A DNA stretch of 64,000 bases from Streptosporangium sp. NBC_01755 (GTDB taxonomy: Bacteria > Actinomycetota > Actinomycetes > Streptosporangiales > Streptosporangiaceae): contig NZ_CP109131.1 in the NCBI RefSeq assembly GCF_035917995.1, positions 7,068,001 through 7,132,000 on the forward strand, written 5' to 3'. The notes beneath the pieces are model-generated. The model made no database searches. It worked only from the letters and a program-made list of their open reading frames with translations, and was not told where the DNA came from. Positions 50,330 through 59,144 of the stretch are shown here, piece by piece (the stretch's first letter is position 1; every line of letters starts with the position of its first letter). The translations under genes were made by a program, and so were the position numbers.

Positions 50330-51130
50330 ATGTCACAGCAGGCCGGTGAGATCACCGAGGGTGACTGCGTCCTGGTGGGGGAGAACGGTGCCGTACGGGT
50401 GCTGACCCTGAACCGGCCGCGCCTTCGCAATGCCATCGACCTTGAGTTGCGGATCACGCTCGCCGAGCGGATCGAGGAGGCGATGACCGACGGCGCGGTG
50501 CGGGTGATCGTGCTGACCGGGGCGGGCGGCACGTTCTGCTCCGGAGGTGACATCTCCACCATGCGCCGCCGACCGGCCGAGGAGACCAGGCCCAGGGCGG
50601 AGGCGGCGCAGCGCATCGTGCGCGCGATCTGGTCCGGTCCCAAGCCCGTGCTGGCCGCGGTCGAGGGTTTCGCCTTCGGGGCGGGGGCGTCGCTGGCCCT
50701 CGCCTGCGACCAGGTGGTCGCCGCCTCTGACGCCGTCTTCAATCCGACCTTCACCAAGGTCGGTCTCGCCGGTGACCTGGGAATCTTCTGGTCGCTGAGC
50801 CGGCGTGTGGGGCTGGCCAGGGCGCGGCGGTTGCTGATGCTGCCCAGGGGGGTCAAGGGGGCGGAGGCGCTGGAGATGGGCCTGGCCGACGTCCTGGCCG
50901 AGCCCGGCGCCGCACTGGAGACCGCGCTGGCCGATGCCGAGAGGCTCGCCGCGGCGCCGCCGCTGGCCCTCGCCACGATCAAGGCGATGCTCGTCGAGGG
51001 GCCGTCCGATCCGTACGAGGTGCTGGCGCGCGAGGTCGACAACCAGATCCGTCTGTTCGACACCGACGACTTCGCCGAGGGGGTGGCGGCGTTCCGGGAA
51101 CGCCGGCCTCCGGTCTTTCGCGGCAGGTAG
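50330..51130 (+). CDS. Crotonase-superfamily protein, PaaG-like
   Basis: A 266-residue crotonase. TFCSGGDISTM and GFAFGAGASLALACD are intact. Hydratase glutamates are not seen; KVGLAGDLGIFWSL carries the Asp typical of PaaG-like isomerases. The ATG at 50330 lies 19 bp after site E. Probably an enoyl-CoA isomerase or ring-modifying enzyme. Confidence 0.88.
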   Translation: MSQQAGEITEGDCVLVGENGAVRVLTLNRPRLRNAIDLELRITLAERIEEAMTDGAVRVIVLTGAGGTFCSGGDISTMRRRPAEETRPRAEAAQRIVRAIWSGPKPVLAAVEGFAFGAGASLALACDQVVAASDAVFNPTFTKVGLAGDLGIFWSLSRRVGLARARRLLMLPRGVKGAEALEMGLADVLAEPGAALETALADAERLAAAPPLALATIKAMLVEGPSDPYEVLAREVDNQIRLFDTDDFAEGVAAFRERRPPVFRGR

Positions 51131-51232
51131 CCGATCCCGCCTCCGCGGTGAGCACCCGAGGCCGGGGCTCCCGCCCCGCGGGTGTCCCGGCTCACCTGCC
51201 TTCGCAGATAACTCACAGAAGGTCTTATTTTT

Positions 51233-51246
51233 TTAATTTAGATTAG
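51233..51246. promoter_or_regulatory. TetR-type operator candidate, site F
   Basis: TTAAT-TTAG-ATTAG, 73 bp upstream of the first CoA ligase. Confidence 0.66.
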
Positions 51247-51319
51247 GTAGCGTTGGTCACCCTTGCGGCGAGATCGTTCGTTCCGTGAGAGCGGCTTCAC
51301 ATTTCGGAGGTAGGAACCC

Positions 51320-52966
51320 GTGACCACTGACCAGATCACCAGCCCGTCGGTCACACCGCCACTGCGGGAATCCTTCTGGCCGCGTGACTCCAGCGTGCCT
51401 CTGATCGAGCACACGGCCGGCTCGCTGCTCGCCGAGCGGGCCAGGACCCACGCCGGTTCGCTTGCCCTCGTGGCCGGCGCGCACGGCACGGGCGAGGAGC
51501 GCAGGCTCGGCTACGAGGAGCTGTACGCCGAGGCTCGGCGAGTGGCCGCAGGGCTGCTGCGGCTGGTAGAGCCCGGTGAGCACGTCGCGCTGTGGGCGCA
51601 CAACGTCGTGGAGTGGCCGATCATTCAGTACGGTGCGGCGCTGGCCGGGGTGACGCTGGTGGCGCTGAATCCGGTGCTGCGCCCGGATGAGCTCCTGTAC
51701 GCCCTGAACCACTCGCGCGCCGCCGTGCTGCTGCACGCCGATCGCAGCCGCGACTACGACCTGGCCGCGGTCGCCGCCGAGGTCGGTCCGCGGTGCCCGG
51801 CACTGCGGCACACGATGAGCCTTTCCACTCCCGAGCGCTGGACCGCCGACCCCGGGGAGTCGTCCGCGCTGCCGGAGGTCTCTCCGGACGCGCCGGCCAT
51901 GCTGCAGTACACCTCGGGCACGACCGGCAGGCCCAAGGGTGTGCTGCTGTCCCACCGGGCTCTGGTCAATGTGGCGAAGCTGACCGTGGAGGTCGCGGAA
52001 ATGCCCTCCGGGGCGGTGTGTGTCGCGCCCCTGCCCATGTTCCACACCGCCGCCTGTGTGATCTCGACGCTCGGCCCGCTGTGGCTGGGGGGTACCGTGC
52101 TCCTGGTCGAGCGGTTCGAGCCGGCGGTCGTGCTGCGGCTGATCGAGCGGGAGGCGGCCACGGCACTGTTCTACGTGCCGACGATTCTGATCGCCGTGCT
52201 CGAGGCGGCGCGGGCCGGAGCCGGGCCGATGCCGAGGTTGACCGCCGTGGTGGGCGGCGGGGCGAACGTCCCCGGTGCGGTGATCGATGCGGTGTCGCGG
52301 GAGTTCGGCGCCTCGGTGCACAACCTGTTCGGGCAGACCGAGCTTGCTCCGGTGCTCACCCTGACCCGCAAGACGGACACGCCGGAGGACCTGGTGAACA
52401 CGGTGGGGCGCCCGATCCCACAGGTGGACTGCAAGATCGCAGACCCGGTTACCAGGGCGGTGCGGCCGCTCGGCGTCGAGGGTGAGATCTGCGCCCGTGG
52501 CTACCAGCAGATGATCGAGTACTACGACGACCCCAAGGCGACCGCGCTCGCGGTCGACGCCGACGGCTGGGTGCACACCGGCGACCTCGGCACGATGGAC
52601 GAACGGGGTGTCATCACCGTCACCGGCCGGATCAAGGACCTGATCATCCGTGGTGGGGAGAACATCGCGCCGGCCGAGATCGAGTCGTGCCTGGTCGCGC
52701 ACGAGCTCGTGGTGGACGCCACGGTCGTGGGGGTCGCGGACGACCGGTGGGGCGAGACGGTCGGCGCGGTGGTCGTGCCGCGCGAGCCGGGGCGGCCCGG
52801 GCTCAGGGAGGAGCTGATCACGTACTGTCGGGAGCGGCTCTCGCCGTACAAGGTCCCACAGCACTGGTTCTTCGTCGAGGCCCTGCCGCTCACCGCCACC
52901 GGCAAGGCGCACAAGCCCACGATCAGGTCGTCCATCGCCGACGGCGAATTGAGGCCGGTGGAGTGA
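51320..52966 (+). CDS. Acyl-CoA synthetase (AMP-dependent ligase) 1
   Basis: A 548-residue ANL-superfamily ligase. The P-loop is YTSGTTGRPKG, then LFGQTE, HTGDLG, GRIKDLIIRGGENI and the catalytic Lys in LTATGKAHK. It activates a carboxylic acid to its CoA thioester through an adenylate. It is a single-gene unit between sites F and G. A second ligase follows, suggesting two acid substrates or two pathway stages. Confidence 0.94.
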   Translation: MTTDQITSPSVTPPLRESFWPRDSSVPLIEHTAGSLLAERARTHAGSLALVAGAHGTGEERRLGYEELYAEARRVAAGLLRLVEPGEHVALWAHNVVEWPIIQYGAALAGVTLVALNPVLRPDELLYALNHSRAAVLLHADRSRDYDLAAVAAEVGPRCPALRHTMSLSTPERWTADPGESSALPEVSPDAPAMLQYTSGTTGRPKGVLLSHRALVNVAKLTVEVAEMPSGAVCVAPLPMFHTAACVISTLGPLWLGGTVLLVERFEPAVVLRLIEREAATALFYVPTILIAVLEAARAGAGPMPRLTAVVGGGANVPGAVIDAVSREFGASVHNLFGQTELAPVLTLTRKTDTPEDLVNTVGRPIPQVDCKIADPVTRAVRPLGVEGEICARGYQQMIEYYDDPKATALAVDADGWVHTGDLGTMDERGVITVTGRIKDLIIRGGENIAPAEIESCLVAHELVVDATVVGVADDRWGETVGAVVVPREPGRPGLREELITYCRERLSPYKVPQHWFFVEALPLTATGKAHKPTIRSSIADGELRPVE

Positions 52967-53003
52967 CGGTCCCACGGGGGCCCGGCGCGTTTGACGAATT
53001 AAT

Positions 53004-53017
53004 CTAATTAATATTAA
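53004..53017. promoter_or_regulatory. TetR-type operator candidate, site G
   Basis: CTAAT-TAAT-ATTAA, 21 bp before the second ligase, the first gene of the nine-gene Rieske/thiolase operon. Confidence 0.7.
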
Positions 53018-53038
53018 ATAATCCTAGGAGGTTCCCAG

Positions 53039-54736
53039 GTGATCCCGAGCGTCGAAGAGCGTCGTGCGCGGCTGAGTGAGCGTTTCCCCGAGTGGACGCC
53101 GCTCACCCTTGACGGTCGACTGGAGCGCTGCGCGCAGGAGTTCGGCGACCGTCCCCTCGTGCTGACCGACGAGCGGACCCTCGGCTACGCCGAGGCCGCC
53201 GAGTGGTCGGCGCGGCTGGCGGACGGGCTGGCGGCGCTCGGGGTCCGGCCGGGCGACCGGGTCGGTCTGCTGATGGCCAACTACCTGGAGTTCGTCCCGC
53301 TGAAGTTCGCGATCGCCAAGGCCGGCGCGGTCGCCATCCCCTTCAACTACCTGTACCGGCAGGATGAGCTCGCCTACGTCCTGGCCCAGTCCGAGTGCAA
53401 CGTGCTGATCACCATGACCGGTTTCGCCGGGCTGGACTATCTGGACATGCTCGACGCCGTCGCCCCCGGCTGGGAGCGCGAAGGCGGCGAGACGCTGCCG
53501 GAGCTGCGCCAGGTCGTGCTGCTCCCCACCGACGGGCGGACCCGCGAGGGGGTGCTGACCGTGGACGGCCTCGGCGAGCTGGGCGCGGGCGCACCCGGCG
53601 CGGCCGCACCCGGAACGCGGACCCCCGACGATCTCGGGGACATCCTCTACACCTCGGGCACCACCGGCTCGCCCAAGGGGGTGATGGTAACCCACGACGC
53701 GGTGCAGCGCACCGCCTACGCCTCCGCGCTGAGCAGGGCCTTCGAGGACGGCCGGCGCATCCTGTTCTCGCTGCCCTGCTACCACATGTTCGGCTACGTC
53801 GAGGGCCTGCTCGCGGCCATGATGGTGGGCGGGGCGATCATCCCGCAGACCGCGTTCAGCCCGGCCGGCTACTTCGAGGGGATCGAGCGCCACCGGGCCA
53901 CCGAGATCCTGTGCGTGCCGACCATGACCGTCGCGCTGCTCGAGCACCCCGACCGGCTCACCCGTGACCTGTCCTCGCTGTTCGCCATGCTGTCCGGTGC
54001 CGCGCCCTCGCCGATCTGGCTCTGGGAGCGGGTCCGCGCCGAGCTCGGCGTCACCGAGCTGGTCACCGGCTACGGCATGACCGAGTGCGGTGGGGCGATG
54101 ACGATGTCCCTGCCCGAGGACCCGCTGGAGCGCGCCTCCGCCACCGTCGGCCGGCCCAAGCTCGCCGGCGTCGCCGGGCTCCCCGGCGACGTCTGCGTCT
54201 ACCGGACCGTCGACCCGGTGACGGGGGAGTTCCTGCCGGCCGGCACCGAGGGCGAACTCGTCTCCACCGGGCCGACGCACATGCTGGGCTTCTGGAACAA
54301 GCCCGAGGAGAGCGCGCTCGCCCTGCGGGACGGCTGGGTGTACTCGGGTGACCTCGGCATCGTCCGAGAGGACGGCTACCTGGTGCTCACCGGCCGCAGC
54401 AAGGAGCTCTACAAGAGCGGTGGCGAGCTGGTGATGCCCAAGGAGATCGAGGATCTGCTCACCGCGCGGCCGGGGATCAGCCAGGCGTACGCGATCGGCG
54501 TGCCCGACGACAGGTGGGGCGAGACCGGCTGCGTCTGGATCGTTCCAGAGCCGGGAGCGAAGCTCGACGCGGACGAGATCATCGCGTTCTGCAAGGAGAA
54601 CCTGGCCCGTTTCAAGGTGCCCAAGCACGTGCTCTTCGCGGAGCCGTCGGAGCTGCCGACCACGCCGACCGGAAAAATCCAGAAATTTCGGCTTGTTCAG
54701 CAGGCCAAGGCACGTATTGAAGGAGGGAAATCGTGA
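53039..54736 (+). CDS. Acyl-CoA synthetase (AMP-dependent ligase) 2
   Basis: A 565-residue ligase. YTSGTTGSPKGVM, YGMTECGG, YSGDLG, GRSKELYKSGGELVMPKEIE and the Lys in TPTGKIQKF are present. The GTG start follows AGGAGG. It is the first gene of the operon with the Rieske oxygenase and overlaps its alpha subunit by 4 bp. It probably makes the CoA thioester on which the oxygenase acts, the arrangement known from ipfF and phenylacetate systems. Confidence 0.94.
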   Translation: MIPSVEERRARLSERFPEWTPLTLDGRLERCAQEFGDRPLVLTDERTLGYAEAAEWSARLADGLAALGVRPGDRVGLLMANYLEFVPLKFAIAKAGAVAIPFNYLYRQDELAYVLAQSECNVLITMTGFAGLDYLDMLDAVAPGWEREGGETLPELRQVVLLPTDGRTREGVLTVDGLGELGAGAPGAAAPGTRTPDDLGDILYTSGTTGSPKGVMVTHDAVQRTAYASALSRAFEDGRRILFSLPCYHMFGYVEGLLAAMMVGGAIIPQTAFSPAGYFEGIERHRATEILCVPTMTVALLEHPDRLTRDLSSLFAMLSGAAPSPIWLWERVRAELGVTELVTGYGMTECGGAMTMSLPEDPLERASATVGRPKLAGVAGLPGDVCVYRTVDPVTGEFLPAGTEGELVSTGPTHMLGFWNKPEESALALRDGWVYSGDLGIVREDGYLVLTGRSKELYKSGGELVMPKEIEDLLTARPGISQAYAIGVPDDRWGETGCVWIVPEPGAKLDADEIIAFCKENLARFKVPKHVLFAEPSELPTTPTGKIQKFRLVQQAKARIEGGKS

Positions 54737-55983
54737 CCGTCCAGTACTCGGAGCTGATCCAGCCCGAGAGGGTGCACGGTTCGCTGTACACCGACCCGAG
54801 CATCTTCGCGGAAGAGCTCGAACGGATCTGGTACCGCACCTGGGTGTGCGTCGGGCACGTGAGCGAGGTGGCGCGGCCCGGCGACTACGTGCGCAAGAAC
54901 GTCGCCGCCCAGGACGTCATCATGACCAGGAGCGCGGACGGCGAGGTCGGCCTGCTGCTCAACCGGTGCGCGCACCGGGGCAACCTGGTCTGCGAGGACC
55001 GGCGGGGCAACTCCAGCTCGTTTCGCTGCCCCTACCACGGCTGGACCTACCGCAACACCGGTGAGCTGCTCGGCTACCCCTACAACCAGGGGTACGGCGG
55101 TAAGAACAAGCTCGAACTCGGTCTCGGCCGGGTGCCCCGGGTGGACATCTACCAGGGCTTCGTGTTCGCCAGCTTCGCCGCCGAGGGGCCGACCCTGAAG
55201 GAGCACCTCGGCGCCGCGGCGGGCGAGCTGGACCGGCTGGCCAGGCTCTCCCCGGAGGGAGAGGTCGAGCTCACCGCCGGCTGGCTCAGGCACCGTGCCA
55301 AGGCGAACTGGAAGCTGCTGGTCGAGAACGAGACCGACGGCTACCACCCGCAGTTCGTGCACGGCTCGGTGTTCAGCGTCACCGGCAGCCCCATCGGAGC
55401 CCTCTACAGCGACAAGTCGACAGCCGTCACCCGTGACCTCGGCGGCGGCCACAGCGAGAACGACCTGCGCCCGGAGTTCCGCAGGGCCGCCCGCCCCATG
55501 GGCTGGTTCGGCACCTCCGAGGCCAGGGTCCCCGACTACGTGGCGAAGATGCGCGCGCTCCACGGCGAGCAGGCCGAGGAGATCCTCATCGAGGGCGCGC
55601 CGCACGTCATGGTCTTCCCCAACCTGTTCATCGCCGAGATCAGCGTTTTCACGATCCAGCCGACGGCGGTCGACGAGACCGTGCAGAACGTCACCGCGGT
55701 GCAGCTCAAGGGCGCCCCGGAGATGAACCGCAGGCTGCTCTCGCAGTGCGTCGGCTCGGTCGGCCCCGCGGGCATGCTGCTGGCCGACGACTCGGAGATG
55801 TACGAGCGCAACCAGCGCGGCATGGCCGCCCGGCGGCCCGAATGGCTCGACATCCGCCGCGGCGTGGGCCGCGAGCGCATCGACGAGAACGGTTTCCGGA
55901 TCGGCGCCGCCAACGACGAGACCGGGATGCGCGGCTTCTGGGCGCACTACCGGGGCCTGATGGAGGAGGGGGCCGCGCAGTGA
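54733..55983 (+). CDS. Rieske non-haem iron oxygenase, alpha subunit
   Basis: A 416-residue ring-hydroxylating oxygenase alpha subunit. The Rieske ligands are Cys79-His81 (CAHR) and Cys99-His102 (CPYHGW). The mononuclear iron site is Glu200-x-Asp202-x-x-His205-x4-His210 (ENETDGYHPQFVH). The catalytic domain spans ~180-416. GTG start overlaps the ligase. It needs a reductase and ferredoxin, which are not encoded nearby. Coupled to the beta subunit by GTGA overlap. Confidence 0.94.
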   Translation: MTVQYSELIQPERVHGSLYTDPSIFAEELERIWYRTWVCVGHVSEVARPGDYVRKNVAAQDVIMTRSADGEVGLLLNRCAHRGNLVCEDRRGNSSSFRCPYHGWTYRNTGELLGYPYNQGYGGKNKLELGLGRVPRVDIYQGFVFASFAAEGPTLKEHLGAAAGELDRLARLSPEGEVELTAGWLRHRAKANWKLLVENETDGYHPQFVHGSVFSVTGSPIGALYSDKSTAVTRDLGGGHSENDLRPEFRRAARPMGWFGTSEARVPDYVAKMRALHGEQAEEILIEGAPHVMVFPNLFIAEISVFTIQPTAVDETVQNVTAVQLKGAPEMNRRLLSQCVGSVGPAGMLLADDSEMYERNQRGMAARRPEWLDIRRGVGRERIDENGFRIGAANDETGMRGFWAHYRGLMEEGAAQ

Positions 55984-56456
55984 GCAGTCTGGAACCCGGT
56001 GAGATCGAGCGCTTCCTCTATCGCGAGGCACGGCTCGCCGACGAGCACGACTACGACGGATGGGAGGCCCTGTGGACCGACGACGCGCTCTACTGGGTGC
56101 CCGCCGGAGGCCCCGACGTGGACCCCGAGTCGCAGATGTCGGTCATCTACGACAACCGCAGCCGCATCAGGACGCGAATCAGCCAGCTCAAGACGGGTAA
56201 GCGCTACTCCCAGTCGCCGCCGTCGAACATGCGGCGGCTGATCTCCAACGTCGAGGTGGTCGCGGTCGAGGGGACCGACACCGTGGCCGAGGCGAACTTC
56301 GTGCTCGTCGAGTCCCGCGAGCGGGGGACCACCCTGTGGTCGGGCCGCGCCACCTACCGGCTGCGCCGCGTCGAGGACGACATCCGGCTGGCCTACAAGA
56401 AGGTGGTCCTGGTGAACAGCGCGGAGGCGCTTTCCACCCTGGCCTTCCTCATCTGA
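55980..56456 (+). CDS. Rieske oxygenase, beta subunit
   Basis: A 158-residue small subunit of the aromatic dioxygenase beta/NTF2-like fold. IERFLYREARLADEHDYDGWEALWTDDALYWVP is the typical N-terminus, followed by RTRISQLKTGKRYSQSPPSNMRRLISNV. It stabilises the alpha3beta3 oxygenase. GTG start overlaps the alpha stop by 4 bp. Presence of a true beta subunit indicates a dioxygenase-type enzyme rather than a KshA-type monooxygenase. Confidence 0.92.
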   Translation: MSSLEPGEIERFLYREARLADEHDYDGWEALWTDDALYWVPAGGPDVDPESQMSVIYDNRSRIRTRISQLKTGKRYSQSPPSNMRRLISNVEVVAVEGTDTVAEANFVLVESRERGTTLWSGRATYRLRRVEDDIRLAYKKVVLVNSAEALSTLAFLI

Positions 56457-56468
56457 AGGAGTCCGGCA

Positions 56469-56690
56469 GTGGATCAGTGGATCATCGCCAGCGAGTTCGC
56501 CGAGGTGGCCGTGAGCCTCGACACCGACGCCAACGGGCCGCGGCTGCGCGTCGAGGACCTGCGCGGCGGCCGGGTGCGCTACCTGGACGCGCTGGAACTG
56601 GAGTCCGTCGTCTGGCTCTCCGATGAGCGGGTGCGCGAGTTGCTGGACCCCTCGGCCGGTCGCTGGAGCGACAGGCCCGCCGATGGCTGA
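56469..56690 (+). CDS. Small conserved-type protein of the Rieske operon
   Basis: A 73-residue protein (NEFAEV-like start ASEFAEVAVSLDTD, then LRVEDLRGGRVRYLDALELESVVWL). AAGGAG precedes the GTG. Similar small proteins near actinobacterial Rieske oxygenases are, as I recall, sometimes labelled dihydrodiol dehydrogenase, but it has no Rossmann motif and is too short for that activity. It overlaps the CoA-transferase gene by 8 bp. The role is unknown; an oxygenase accessory subunit is a possibility. Confidence 0.75.
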   Translation: MDQWIIASEFAEVAVSLDTDANGPRLRVEDLRGGRVRYLDALELESVVWLSDERVRELLDPSAGRWSDRPADG

Positions 56691-57936
56691 GATCCTCGAA
56701 AGAGCCGGTCGGCTGGACCTGGTGGCCCACATCCGGCCCGGTGACGCGGTCATCTGGGGACAGGCCTGCGCCGAGCCGCTCACCCTGACCGAGCGGCTCA
56801 TCGAGCAGCGTGCCGAGATCGGCGGCCTCCGGTGCTTCCTCGGACTGCCCGCCTCGGACACGATCCGCCCGGAGCACGCCGACCACCTGTCGTTCCTTTC
56901 CTACTGCGGTGGCGGCGGTAACCGTGCGCTGCACCGGGCCGGCGTCCTGGACATCCTGCCGTGTCACTACTCGACACTGCCGGATCTCATCGAGAGCGGG
57001 GCCCTTCCCGTCGACGTCGCCCTGGTCCAGCTCTCGCCCGCGGACGGCGCCGGGCGCCACAGCCTCGGCATGGCCGACGACTACCTGTCCGCCGCGATCG
57101 ACAGGGCCCGCGTGGTCATCGCGGAGGTGAACGACCAGGTGCCCTGGACGCACGGGACGCGCACGCTGACCGCCGCCGACCTGGACGTGATCGTGTTCAC
57201 CTCCCGGCCGCCCGCCGAGATCGTCAAGAGTGTGCCCGGTGACGCGGAGGAGCGTGTCGCCGGGCACGTCGCCGGCCTGATCGAGGACGGTGCGACCCTG
57301 CAGCTCGGGCTTGGCGCCCTGCCCGAGGCGATCGTCGCCCGGCTGGCCGACCGCCGTGACCTCGGTGTCCACTCCGGCCAGATCGGGGACGCCGTCGCCG
57401 ACCTGATGGAGGCCGGAGTGATCACGGGCGCCCGCAAGACCGTCGGCCGGGGCCGTACGGTCACCGGAACGCTGATGGGAACGTCGCGGTTGTTCCGTTA
57501 TGCCGACGGCAATCCGGCGATCGAGCTGCGCGACACCCGCCACACCCACGACCCCGAGGTGCTCGCGGCTCAGGAGCGCCTCGTCGCGATCAACTCGGCG
57601 ATCGAGGTCGACCTGTCCGGTCAGATCAACGCCGAGGTCGCGCGCGGCTCGTATGTCGGCGCCGTCGGAGGTGCGATCGACTTCCTGCGCGGGGCGGCCC
57701 GCTCCCGGGGCGGCCTGCCCATCGTGGCGCTGACCTCCACCGCGAAGAGCGCCAGCCGGATCGTGGCGAACCTGAGGGGGCCGGTCAGCACGTCCCGCGC
57801 CGACGCCGGGATCATCGTCACCGAGTACGGAGTGGCCGACCTGCGCGGGCTGTCCCTGGAGGAGCGGCGCGCCCGGATGCTCGCCATCGCCCACCCCGAC
57901 CATCGCACCGCGCTTGAGAAGGAGAGCTGTCCATGA
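56683..57936 (+). CDS. Acetyl-CoA hydrolase/transferase family CoA-transferase
   Basis: A 417-residue protein of the 4-hydroxybutyrate/acetate CoA-transferase family (two halves). GLGALPEAIVARLADRRDLGVHSGQIGDAV and SADGAGRHSLG-like turns are typical, and VTEYGVADLRGLSLEERRARMLAIAHPDHR closes the C-terminal domain. It moves CoA between acids, here probably recycling CoA from a cleaved acetyl- or propionyl-CoA to the incoming acid. Overlaps the thiolase by 4 bp. Confidence 0.87.
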   Translation: MAEILERAGRLDLVAHIRPGDAVIWGQACAEPLTLTERLIEQRAEIGGLRCFLGLPASDTIRPEHADHLSFLSYCGGGGNRALHRAGVLDILPCHYSTLPDLIESGALPVDVALVQLSPADGAGRHSLGMADDYLSAAIDRARVVIAEVNDQVPWTHGTRTLTAADLDVIVFTSRPPAEIVKSVPGDAEERVAGHVAGLIEDGATLQLGLGALPEAIVARLADRRDLGVHSGQIGDAVADLMEAGVITGARKTVGRGRTVTGTLMGTSRLFRYADGNPAIELRDTRHTHDPEVLAAQERLVAINSAIEVDLSGQINAEVARGSYVGAVGGAIDFLRGAARSRGGLPIVALTSTAKSASRIVANLRGPVSTSRADAGIIVTEYGVADLRGLSLEERRARMLAIAHPDHRTALEKESCP

Positions 57937-59144
57937 GAAGAGCCGCGATCGTCGCCCCGGTCCGCACGCCGGTCGGTGCCTTCGGCGGAACCCTGCGCCC
58001 GGTGCCGGTGGAGGATCTGGCCGCCACGGTCATCAGGGCCGTCGTCGAGCGCTCGGGCATCGACCCCGAGCGGATCGAGGACGTGGCGATGGCCCAGTCC
58101 TACGCCAACTCCGAGACGCCGTGCGTGGGCCGCTGGGCCGCCCTGCACGCGGGCCTGCCGGTCGCCGTCCCCGGCTTCCAGATCGACCGGCGCTGCGGCG
58201 GCGGGCTGCAGGCCGTGGTCACCGCCGCGATGATGGTGCAGACCGGAGCCGCCGACGTGGTGGTGGCCGGCGGCGTGGAGAGCATGAGCAACGTCGAGCA
58301 CTACTCCACCCAGGTCCGCTGGGGCAGCCGCTCCGGCGGTGTGCGGTTGCACGACCGGCTGGACCGGGGCCGTGAGCGGTCCCAGCCCGAAGGGCGCTTC
58401 GGCCGGATCTCCGGGATGATCGAGACGGCCGAGAACATCGCCCGCCGGTACGGGATCACCCGCGAGGTGGCCGACGACTACGCCGCGGGCAGCCACCGCC
58501 GGGCCGCCGCGGCCTGGGAGGCCGGAGCCTTCGACGACGAGATCGTCGGAGTCCAGGTGCCGGTGCGGCGCGGCGATCCGGTCATGTTCGAGCGCGACGA
58601 GGGCATCCGCCCGGACAGCACCCCCGAGACGCTGGCCGGGCTGCGGACCCTGATGCCGGGCGGGACCGTGACCGCGGGCAACTCCAGCCAGCAGAACGAC
58701 GCCGCCGCGGCCTGCCTGGTGGTGGCCGAGGACAGGCTGGACGAGCTCGGGCTGGAGCCGCTGGGATTCCTGGTCGGCTGGGCGGCGGCCGGCTGCGAAC
58801 CGGCCACCATGGGACTCGGCCCGGTGCCGGCCGTGGCCAGGCTGTTCGCCGCGACCGGCGTGACGTTCGACGACATCGACCTGGTGGAGCTGAACGAGGC
58901 GTTCGCCTGCCAGGTGCTCGGCGTCGTCAAGGGCTGGGGGTTCTCCGGCCCGGCCGAGCTGAGCGACCGGCTGAACGTCAACGGCTCCGGCATCTCGCTC
59001 GGGCACCCGATCGCCGCGACCGGGGTGCGCATGCTCACCACGATGCTGCACGAGCTGCGCCGGAGGGGTGGCGGGTACGGCCTGGAGACCATGTGCGTCG
59101 GCGGCGGCCAGGGCATGGCCGCCCTCTTCGAGGGAGTCTCGTGA
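57933..59144 (+). CDS. Acetyl-CoA C-acyltransferase (thiolase)
   Basis: A 403-residue thiolase. The nucleophilic Cys is in DRRCGGGLQAV, followed by NEAFACQV, GHPIAATGVR, and the second Cys in MCVGGGQGMA. All three catalytic elements are present. It overlaps both neighbours by 4 bp. It cleaves a 3-ketoacyl-CoA of the pathway, distinct from the thiolase at 44149. Confidence 0.93.
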   Translation: MRRAAIVAPVRTPVGAFGGTLRPVPVEDLAATVIRAVVERSGIDPERIEDVAMAQSYANSETPCVGRWAALHAGLPVAVPGFQIDRRCGGGLQAVVTAAMMVQTGAADVVVAGGVESMSNVEHYSTQVRWGSRSGGVRLHDRLDRGRERSQPEGRFGRISGMIETAENIARRYGITREVADDYAAGSHRRAAAAWEAGAFDDEIVGVQVPVRRGDPVMFERDEGIRPDSTPETLAGLRTLMPGGTVTAGNSSQQNDAAAACLVVAEDRLDELGLEPLGFLVGWAAAGCEPATMGLGPVPAVARLFAATGVTFDDIDLVELNEAFACQVLGVVKGWGFSGPAELSDRLNVNGSGISLGHPIAATGVRMLTTMLHELRRRGGGYGLETMCVGGGQGMAALFEGVS

